Positions 58,128 through 64,000 of a stretch of DNA of 64,000 nucleotides are shown in pieces. The stretch comes from Erythrobacter dokdonensis DSW-74. GTDB taxonomy: Bacteria; Pseudomonadota; Alphaproteobacteria; Sphingomonadales; Sphingomonadaceae. The stretch covers positions 682,001 to 746,000 of the forward strand of contig NZ_LZYB01000001.1 in NCBI RefSeq assembly GCF_001677335.1, given 5' to 3'. Every line of letters begins with the position of its first letter. Positions within the stretch are counted from its first letter, which is position 1. The translations under genes and the position numbers were made by a program. Below the pieces are notes generated by a model that was given only the letters and a program-made list of their open reading frames with translations, made no database searches and was not told the origin of the DNA.

Positions 58128-59180
58128 TCAGTTCACGATTTCGTCGGCCAGCAGTCCCACGCTCATCGCATAGTAGTTGGAGCAGTTATATTCGAGAATT
58201 GCGCGGTAATTGCCCGTCAGCAACCATGCCGGTGCGCCCGGGCCATCGGGCTGAAACAGCGACACCATGACGTCATCGGGAAGACCTTGCTGGGCCACAA
58301 CTCCCAGCGCGCGCCATTCGGCAACGGTTTTCCAGACACTGTGACGTTCATGGACCCGCGGGCAAAGTGGCGCGGAAAGCCGGGTCTTGTAGGCGTCCAC
58401 GTCGAAGCCGGATGGCACATAGGCCTTCACGCCCCAAGGCTGTCCCGGACGCCATCCGGCGTCCCGGAAATAATTGGCGATCGAGGCAAAGGTATCCGCG
58501 CGGTTCGAGAATATGTCCGCCCGCCCGTCTCCGTCTCCGTCGGTGGCGAGCCGCAGGTACACGCTCGGCAGGAACTGCGGGTTACCGAAAGCGCCGGCAT
58601 AGCTGCCCACAAGTTCCGAACGGGCAAAGCCTTTATCCGCAATCTTGAGCAAGGCAATGAATTCGCCTTCGAACAATTCCCGTCGCCGCCCTTCCCAGGC
58701 CAAAGTGGCGAGGCTGCGAGCGAGATCGAAATCGCCCTTGATCCGGCCGTAGCTGGTCTCGTGGCCGAAGATGGCGATGATTATCGCGCCGGGTACGCCG
58801 GTCTCGCGTTCGATTCGGGCGAGCTGGTCGCGATGCCCGGCATAGACGCCGCGTCCCGTGGCGATCCGCTCACGGTTCACATGGGTCGCGATATAGGGCG
58901 CAAGCGGCGGATAGCCCTGCGACGTGGCACTGCCGGGCTGGTTGCGGTCCAGGCGGATCACCCGTTCGTTCGGCGTCAGGCCTGCCGTCATCCGATCGAT
59001 CGTCGCGCTGCTCACGCCCTCGGCGCGCGCGCGTGCCTTGAGCACTTCCAGATAGGCATCAAAGGGCAAGACCGCCTGTGGCTGCGACTGGGCCACGACC
59101 GGAGCAAGAGCAGGGGTCGCACCTGAAAGACAAAGGGCGGCAGGCAAAAGCCAGGCAACAGGACGCGAGCGGGGAATCAT
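58128..59180 (-). CDS. Lytic murein transglycosylase, MltB family
   Basis: Cleaves peptidoglycan glycan strands with formation of 1,6-anhydro ends. It has 350 residues. A signal peptide (WLLPAALCLSGATPALA) lacks a clear lipobox, so it is probably soluble in the periplasm. The catalytic Glu141 is in IFGHETSYGR. A calcium-loop-like DGDGDGRAD follows, as in E. coli MltB. The C-terminal 60 residues resemble the peptidoglycan-binding part (WLLTGNYRAILEYNCSNYYAMSVG). ATG at 59180 is chosen as the start of the signal peptide. Confidence 0.92.
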   Translation of the reverse strand: MIPRSRPVAWLLPAALCLSGATPALAPVVAQSQPQAVLPFDAYLEVLKARARAEGVSSATIDRMTAGLTPNERVIRLDRNQPGSATSQGYPPLAPYIATHVNRERIATGRGVYAGHRDQLARIERETGVPGAIIIAIFGHETSYGRIKGDFDLARSLATLAWEGRRRELFEGEFIALLKIADKGFARSELVGSYAGAFGNPQFLPSVYLRLATDGDGDGRADIFSNRADTFASIANYFRDAGWRPGQPWGVKAYVPSGFDVDAYKTRLSAPLCPRVHERHSVWKTVAEWRALGVVAQQGLPDDVMVSLFQPDGPGAPAWLLTGNYRAILEYNCSNYYAMSVGLLADEIVN

Positions 59181-59269
59181 TCTTTCCAGCGTGTCACATC
59201 TTGTCCGGATTCCCAACAGGTGAAGTCTGGTGACAGGACAAAGATGCTTGGCTAGAGGCAATCCGACGC

Positions 59270-59359
59270 GGACAGGTGGCCGAGTGGTTTAAGGCAGCGG
59301 TCTTGAAAACCGCCGTAGGTGCAAGCCTACCGTGGGTTCGAATCCCACCCTGTCCGCCA
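59270..59359 (+). tRNA. tRNA-Ser(TGA)
   Basis: A 90-nt cloverleaf with a long variable arm typical of serine tRNAs (GTAGGT-GCAA-GCCTAC). The acceptor stem GGACAGG pairs with CCTGTCC, followed by G and an encoded CCA (59357-59359). The anticodon stem GCGGT/ACCGC holds loop CTTGAAA with anticodon TGA at 59304-59306. It is divergent from mltB. Confidence 0.96.
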
Positions 59360-59371
59360 TCCGTCCCGCAG

Positions 59372-60226
59372 CTATGCCCTCGCTGTGACCAGCCACGCCT
59401 TAGAGCCCATCATCACCCCCTGCTCCGGGATGTGACGGTCGCGGAAGAGTTCGACCAGATCGCTGCGCGCTGCCTCCCGGATAACTGCTCCGGCTTCATC
59501 GAGCACCCGGCCCACGGCCATTGATGAGAGCACGAAATCGACAGCATCTTCCGGCGATGCGCCAGATCCTCCCACCGGCTGCTTGCCCTGATAGGCGACG
59601 GCTTCCATCCCCGAGAACCCTGCACCGGTCAGCACATCTTCAAGGTATGCAAGGTCCTCGAAGGCAAAAGGGCCGGGTGCGCGCGGCACGGCGGGGGGGA
59701 TTTCGACATGGCGGCGCACCACGCCCATGACTTCCATCATCCACAGGTTGTCGCGCGGGTTGGCCCAGACGGCGAGATCGATGCGGGCGGCCGGCTTCAG
59801 CATGGTCTTGATGTTCCGGAAGGCCGCCACCGGCGTTTCGAAGAACATCGACCCGAAGCGCGAAAACAGCCGGTCGAAGGGCGGTTCATCAAGCCTGACA
59901 GTGGCCGCATCGGCGCAGACAAAGCGCGCGTGGCTATCCGCGGATGCGGCGCGTTCGATGGCCTTGGCGACCAGCATCGGAGCAACATCGAGGCCCAGGG
60001 CAGCACCCTGAGGACCGACCGCTTCGGCAATCGCAAGCGTCGTCGCCCCGCCCCCACAGCCCAGATCGAGCACCCGCTCGCCGGTCTGGTAATCCGCCTG
60101 CGCCAGCAGCGCCGTGCCGATCGGGGCGATCATGCCCTCGAACCGGTCGAGAGAGGCGAGCCAGCGCGCGCCCATTTCGCCCGCCCAGTCTTCGCCCTTG
60201 AGCGCTTCGGTGCCGCCTTGTGTCAT
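59372..60226 (-). CDS. Class I SAM-dependent methyltransferase
   Basis: A 284-residue Rossmann-fold methyltransferase. Motif I is VLDLGCGGGATTL near 52-64, the acidic post-motif is LGLDVAP, and motif II includes FVCADAATVRLDEPPFDRLFSRFGSMFF. It resembles the UbiE-like/methyltransferase-11 group acting on small molecules. The substrate cannot be predicted. It lies 10 bp after the lpd stop on the same strand and could be the last gene of the pdhC-thioesterase-lpd transcript. Confidence 0.8.
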   Translation of the reverse strand: MTQGGTEALKGEDWAGEMGARWLASLDRFEGMIAPIGTALLAQADYQTGERVLDLGCGGGATTLAIAEAVGPQGAALGLDVAPMLVAKAIERAASADSHARFVCADAATVRLDEPPFDRLFSRFGSMFFETPVAAFRNIKTMLKPAARIDLAVWANPRDNLWMMEVMGVVRRHVEIPPAVPRAPGPFAFEDLAYLEDVLTGAGFSGMEAVAYQGKQPVGGSGASPEDAVDFVLSSMAVGRVLDEAGAVIREAARSDLVELFRDRHIPEQGVMMGSKAWLVTARA

Positions 60227-60236
60227 GCCGTGTTCC

Positions 60237-61649
60237 TCAGAAGTGCAGCGCCCGTCCGTAGGCGTCGAGCACGCTTTCGTGCATCATTTCCGACAGGGTC
60301 GGGTGCGGGAAGACGGTCTGCATCAGCTCGGCCTCGGTGGTCTCCAACGTCTTGCCGACGGTGTAGCCCTGAATCAGCTCGGTCACTTCCGCGCCGACCA
60401 TGTGCGCGCCCAGCAGCTCGCCGGTCTTGGCGTCGAACACGGTCTTGATGAAGCCCTCGGCCTCGCCCAGCGCGATCGCCTTGCCGTTGCCGATGAAGGG
60501 GAAGTTGCCGACCTTCACCTCGTAGCCCGCCTCTTTTGCCTTGGCTTCGGTGAGGCCGACAGAGGCGATCTGCGGGTGGCAATAGGTGCAGCCCGGGATG
60601 TTGTTGCGGTTCAAGGGGTGCGGGTGGACTTCGGTGTTGCCGAGTTCCTTGGCGATCGCCTCGGCGCAGGTTACGCCCTCGTGGCTTGCCTTGTGCGCCA
60701 GCCACGGGCCGGGCGTGCAGTCGCCGATTGCCCACAGGCCTTTGGTCTTGGTGCGTCCATAGGGATCGATCTGGATGAAGCCGCGGTCCATGTCCGCCAG
60801 ACCTTCGAGGCCGATGTTTTCGGTATTGGGCACAATCCCGATGGCGACGATGACGTGGGAGTATTCGCCGGTCGCGCTCTTGCCCGCCTTGTCCTTGATG
60901 GTGGCGGTGATGCCCTTGTCGGACACCTTGATGTCCTCCACGCCCGCGCCGGTCATGATGGTGATGCCCTGCTTCTTGAGGCTCTTTTCAAGGAAGGTCG
61001 AGACATCCGCATCCTCCACCGGCACGATCCGGTCGAGCATCTCCACCACGGTCACCTCGCTGCCGAGATCGTTGTAGAAGCTCGCGAATTCGATTCCGAT
61101 GGCGCCCGATCCGATCACCAGAAGCTTCTTCGGCAATTCGGCAGGTGTCATCGCGTGGCGATAGGTCCACACGCGCTTGCCATCGGCGGGGGCGAAAGGC
61201 AGGTCGCGGGCGCGCGCGCCGGTGGCGACGATGATGTGCCTGGCGGTGAGGGCTTCCTCGCCCTTCTCGCCGTTGACCGTCAGGCTGTTTGCGCCGGTCA
61301 GCGTGCCGGAGCCCATGTGGACTGTGATCTTGTTCTTCTTCATCAGGTGACCGATGCCCTGATTGAGCTGTTTGGCCACCCCGCGGCTGCGCTTGACGAT
61401 GGCGGCCAGGTCCGCCTCGATGCCTTGCGCGACGAGGCCATAGTCGCCCGCATGCTGCATGTAGTGGAAGATTTCGGCCGAGCGCAGCATCGCCTTGGTC
61501 GGGATGCAGCCCCAATTGAGGCAGATGCCGCCGAGGTTCTCGCGCTCGACGATCGCGGTCTTCAGGCCCAGCTGCGCGCAGCGGATTGCCGCGACATAGC
61601 CGCCGGGCCCGGAACCGAGCACGATCACGTCATATTGATTGTCAGCCAT
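60237..61649 (-). CDS. lpd: Dihydrolipoyl dehydrogenase (E3)
   Basis: FAD-dependent disulfide oxidoreductase that reoxidises the dihydrolipoyl arms of 2-oxoacid dehydrogenases with NAD. It has 470 residues. The FAD site is VIVLGSGPGGYVAA, the redox pair is Cys43 and Cys48 (GGICLNWGC), the second Rossmann motif is VIGSGAIGIEF, and the C-terminal His-Glu base is in FPHPTLSE. ATG at 61649 overlaps the thioesterase 3' end by 8 bp. It serves the complex with the nearby pdhC. Confidence 0.97.
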   Translation of the reverse strand: MADNQYDVIVLGSGPGGYVAAIRCAQLGLKTAIVERENLGGICLNWGCIPTKAMLRSAEIFHYMQHAGDYGLVAQGIEADLAAIVKRSRGVAKQLNQGIGHLMKKNKITVHMGSGTLTGANSLTVNGEKGEEALTARHIIVATGARARDLPFAPADGKRVWTYRHAMTPAELPKKLLVIGSGAIGIEFASFYNDLGSEVTVVEMLDRIVPVEDADVSTFLEKSLKKQGITIMTGAGVEDIKVSDKGITATIKDKAGKSATGEYSHVIVAIGIVPNTENIGLEGLADMDRGFIQIDPYGRTKTKGLWAIGDCTPGPWLAHKASHEGVTCAEAIAKELGNTEVHPHPLNRNNIPGCTYCHPQIASVGLTEAKAKEAGYEVKVGNFPFIGNGKAIALGEAEGFIKTVFDAKTGELLGAHMVGAEVTELIQGYTVGKTLETTEAELMQTVFPHPTLSEMMHESVLDAYGRALHF

Positions 61650-62049
61650 TGTCTTTATCCTTGGGGAGGAGAAGCGTTGCATTGGCGGCGATGGCGCGCG
61701 GGCGGCCGTCCTCGCCTATCAGCACGAATTTGAACGTGCCCTTGGCGACCATCGTGGTCGCCTCACCGTTGCGTTCGCGGGCTATCGCCTCGGCGGCGAT
61801 GGTGAGCGAGGTGGTGCCGGTGGCGAGAACGTCGCAATAGACGGAGAGTTCATCCCCCACGGCCATTGCGCCCGGAAAGGCGAAGTCGGTCGCGGAGACG
61901 ACCACCGCCTTGCCCTGCCCCACGCGGCTTGCAAGGCTGCCCGCGCCCAGCGCCATCTGCGCCATCAGCCATCCGCCGAACACCCCGCCATAGGGGTTGG
62001 TGTCGGCCGGCATGGCGGTGGCCCTGATCGTTAACTCGCCAACAGGCAT
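61642..62049 (-). CDS. Hotdog-fold acyl-CoA thioesterase (YciA-like)
   Basis: A 135-residue single hotdog domain. The pattern PADTNPYGGVFGGWLMAQMALGAG (with Asp and the following Gly-rich stretch) and the later FAFPGAMAVGDEL match acyl-CoA thioesterases of the YciA/cytosolic acyl-CoA hydrolase type. It hydrolyses acyl-CoA to free acid and CoA; chain-length choice is unknown. It sits between pdhC (4-bp gap) and lpd (8-bp overlap), so it is co-expressed with the E2/E3 subunits and may trim acyl-CoA pools. Confidence 0.85.
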   Translation of the reverse strand: MPVGELTIRATAMPADTNPYGGVFGGWLMAQMALGAGSLASRVGQGKAVVVSATDFAFPGAMAVGDELSVYCDVLATGTTSLTIAAEAIARERNGEATTMVAKGTFKFVLIGEDGRPRAIAANATLLLPKDKDNG

Positions 62050-62053
62050 GGCG

Positions 62054-63478
62054 TCAGACCACCAGCCCCATCGGGTTCTCGACCAACTGCTGGAACGCCT
62101 GCATCAGCTGCGCGCCGTCCGCGCCGTCGATGGCGCGGTGGTCGAAGCTGCCGGTGACGCTCATCACAGTGGCGACACCCAGCGTGCCGTCGATCACATG
62201 GGGCCGCTGCTCGCCCGCGCCGACCGCGAGGATCATCGCCTGCGGCGGGTTGATCACCGCGTCGAACTGCTTGGTGCCGAACATGCCGAGGTTGGACAAC
62301 GAGGCCGTGCCGCCCTGGTATTCCTGCGGCATCAGCTTGCCGTCGCGCGCCTTGTTCGCCAGTTCCTTCATCTCGGTGCTGATCTGCGCGAGGCCCTTGC
62401 GCCCCGCATCGCGGATCACCGGCGTGATGAGGCCTGAAGGAGCGGCCACCGCAACCGAGATATCCTGCCGCGAGAATTGCAGCAGCGTATCGCCCTGGAA
62501 GCTGACATTGCACTTGGGCACGCGCTGGAGCGCGCGGGCCAGCGCCTTGATCAGCAGATCATTGACCGACAGCTTCACGCCGTCAGCATCAAGCGACTTG
62601 TTGAGTTCTCCGCGCAGCTTGAGCAGCGCATCCAGACGCACATCGACGGTGAGGTAGATGTGCGGAATGGTCTGCTTGGCCTCGGTCAAGCGGCGCGCGA
62701 TGACCTTGCGAACATTGTTGAGCTTGATTGCCTCGTATGGCGCATCGAGATCGCCGCCGAGCGTGGGGACCGCCACCGGCGCGGGTGCTGCAGCGGGTGC
62801 GGATGCAGGCGCCGCCGCCGGAGCCTCAGGCGCGGCCGCAGCGGGGGTGAAGGCCTCCACATCGTCCTTGACGATGCGGCCATTGGGTCCGGTGCCCTTG
62901 ACCTGCGAAAGATCGATGCCCCTGTCCGCCGCGATCCGCTTGGCCAGCGGCGAGGCGATCACCCGCGCGCCCGGGGCTGCAGGGGCGGGTGCAGGAGCCG
63001 GAGCCGGAGCCGGAGCGGGGCTTGCCGCAGGCGCAGGCGAACCGCCGCCCGCCGCAATCGCGCTTTCCACGTCTTCCTTGGTGATCTTGCCCTTGGGGCC
63101 GGTGCCGGCAAGGCTGGAAAGGTCGATGCCGTTAGCCTCGGCCAGTTTGCGCGCGGTCGGCGTGGCGGCGGGGCCTTCGGCAGGCGCAGAAGGGACAGGC
63201 GCAGGCGCCGTAGCCGAGGCGGGCGCCGCCTCCTCGCCTTCCACCGCCAGCCGCGCGATCACCGCGCCGACCTTCACGCCCTCGGTACCTTCCGCAATCA
63301 GGATCTCGGCAATCACGCCTTCATCGACTGCCTCGAACTCCATCGTCGCCTTGTCGGTCTCGATCTCGGCCATGATGTCGCCCGAGGAAATCGTGTCTCC
63401 AACCTTGACCAGCCAGCGCGCAAGCGTGCCTTCTTCCATGGTGGGCGACAAAGCCGGCATCTTGATGTCCAAGGCCAT
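62054..63478 (-). CDS. pdhC: Pyruvate dehydrogenase E2 with two peripheral subunit-binding domains
   Basis: Dihydrolipoamide acetyltransferase core of the pyruvate dehydrogenase complex, 474 residues. The lipoyl domain is at 1-78 (Lys43 in ETDKATMEF). Two E3-binding-type domains follow: 106-140 ([20 protein letters not shown]) and 175-210 ([20 protein letters not shown]), separated by an Ala/Pro linker. The acetyltransferase domain (about 245-474) has the catalytic His447 and Asp451 in [11 protein letters not shown]. Standard E2 chains carry one subunit-binding domain. A start upstream of 63478 has no homology. Confidence 0.95.
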   Translation of the reverse strand: MALDIKMPALSPTMEEGTLARWLVKVGDTISSGDIMAEIETDKATMEFEAVDEGVIAEILIAEGTEGVKVGAVIARLAVEGEEAAPASATAPAPVPSAPAEGPAATPTARKLAEANGIDLSSLAGTGPKGKITKEDVESAIAAGGGSPAPAASPAPAPAPAPAPAPAAPGARVIASPLAKRIAADRGIDLSQVKGTGPNGRIVKDDVEAFTPAAAAPEAPAAAPASAPAAAPAPVAVPTLGGDLDAPYEAIKLNNVRKVIARRLTEAKQTIPHIYLTVDVRLDALLKLRGELNKSLDADGVKLSVNDLLIKALARALQRVPKCNVSFQGDTLLQFSRQDISVAVAAPSGLITPVIRDAGRKGLAQISTEMKELANKARDGKLMPQEYQGGTASLSNLGMFGTKQFDAVINPPQAMILAVGAGEQRPHVIDGTLGVATVMSVTGSFDHRAIDGADGAQLMQAFQQLVENPMGLVV

Positions 63479-63616
63479 GATCCGCTGAAACTCCCGTGTT
63501 CGATCCTCGGTCATGTCTCTGGCCAATTCGGGCGCAGCGGGCAAGGGTCAGAAGTGGGGGGACTTGCCAATCCATACGAATGCATTGATACCTCGGCTCC
63601 TCACGGGGTTCGAGAC

Positions 63617-64000
63617 ATGCGCACATTTCTGGTCATCATCGACGAGAGCGAAGAGGCGCTGGCTGCTCTGCGTTACGCTGCGCGGCGGGCGGCAGCGGTC
63701 GGGGGAGCTGTGCATCTCCTCGCGTTGGTGCCGCAGCAGAACTTCTCCGCTTTCGGCGCGGTGCAGGCCACCATCGAGGCCGAGGCGCGCGACCGGGCGG
63801 AAATGCTCGCCCACGGTGTGGCAGGCAATCTTCTGGCAGAAAGCGGGATCATGCCGACCATTTCGGTCAAGATCGGCAACGGCCAGAAGATCGTCGGCGA
63901 ATTCCTGACCGAGCATCCCGAGGTGGCCGCTCTGGTGCTCGGCGCAGCCAGAGGAGCCGCGCCCGGTCCGCTGGTGACGCATTTCTCGGCCGCTGCTGGA
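63617..64000 (+). CDS. Universal stress protein family member, 5' part
   Basis: The first 128 residues of a UspA-fold protein. The N-terminal strand RTFLVIIDESEEALAALRYAARRAAAVGGAVHLLALVP is typical. A LVLGAARGAAPGPLV segment (about 107-121) occupies the place of the ATP-binding loop, where ATP-binding members usually show G-x2-G-x9-G-S/T. The frame is open to the end of the window. It is divergent from pdhC with a 138-bp gap. Function as a stress-responsive protein is by family only. Confidence 0.8.
   Translation, partial: MRTFLVIIDESEEALAALRYAARRAAAVGGAVHLLALVPQQNFSAFGAVQATIEAEARDRAEMLAHGVAGNLLAESGIMPTISVKIGNGQKIVGEFLTEHPEVAALVLGAARGAAPGPLVTHFSAAAG

Noticed and set aside
62980-63060. Repeats of CCGGAGC type as a DNA satellite
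   Set aside because: They encode the Ala/Pro linkers of PdhC; the repetition follows from codon choice in a low-complexity protein segment. The same holds for the PdhB linker at about 24770-24870.

Overview
This is a GC-rich, densely packed chromosomal window from an alphaproteobacterium, most likely of the order Sphingomonadales (Erythrobacteraceae-like). The pointers are a direct-repeat alphaproteobacterial LexA box (GAAC-N7-GAAC), a fused ispDF gene, the dusB-ntrB-ntrC-ntrY-ntrX-hfq-hflX order, an E1-beta pyruvate dehydrogenase subunit with its own lipoyl domain, and an Hfq with two Sm domains in one chain. No rRNA is present, so the genus cannot be fixed. No phage, insertion sequence or CRISPR array was seen.

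Layout. 1-6.8 kb: gltA (partial), gltX, comEC, lexA with its SOS box, moeA and moaC. 6.8-13.5 kb: a trp operon on the minus strand, ppiD-trpE-lipoprotein-trpG-trpD-trpC-moaC-moeA, nearly all joined by overlapping stop and start codons. 13.7-16.7 kb: tpiA, secG, pyrG. 16.7-19.5 kb: a 386-bp structured non-coding gap, hsp20 with an RNA-thermometer-like leader, grxC, a nitrilase-family amidase, a DUF1178 protein and tRNA-Arg(CCT). 19.4-22.9 kb: a small metabolic patch (MFS transporter, haloalkane dehalogenase, acyl-CoA dehydrogenase). 23-25.9 kb: ftsB, pdhA, pdhB. 25.9-29.2 kb: a TadG-TadE-TadE operon. 29.4-37.2 kb: a phytoene-synthase-like protein, an EF-hand protein, trmFO, a YhhN family protein, gyrA and a TPR protein. 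37.2-41.7 kb: NYN protein, lipA, ratA, cinA, a secreted hypothetical, ispDF. 41.8-51.2 kb: dusB, the NtrBC and NtrYX two-component pairs, hfq, hflX. 51.2-59.2 kb: a minus-strand housekeeping run (mltB, dacA, tmk, holB, metG, tatD, a PhnP-like hydrolase, a small membrane protein, mazG). 59.3-64 kb: tRNA-Ser(TGA), a methyltransferase, lpd, a thioesterase, pdhC and the start of a universal stress protein.

How the genes fit together. Pyruvate dehydrogenase is complete but split: E1 (pdhA, pdhB) lies about 36 kb from E2 and E3 (pdhC, lpd). With gltA this covers entry into the TCA cycle, and lipA supplies the lipoyl cofactor. The Ntr block joins nitrogen sensing with RNA-level control by Hfq. Most genes are ordinary housekeeping genes. 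The notable features are the tandem-domain Hfq, a ROSE-type thermometer before hsp20, a PdhC with two subunit-binding domains, a lipoprotein gene inside the trp operon, an NtrX without GAFTGA, and several short repeats and hairpins in intergenic DNA.
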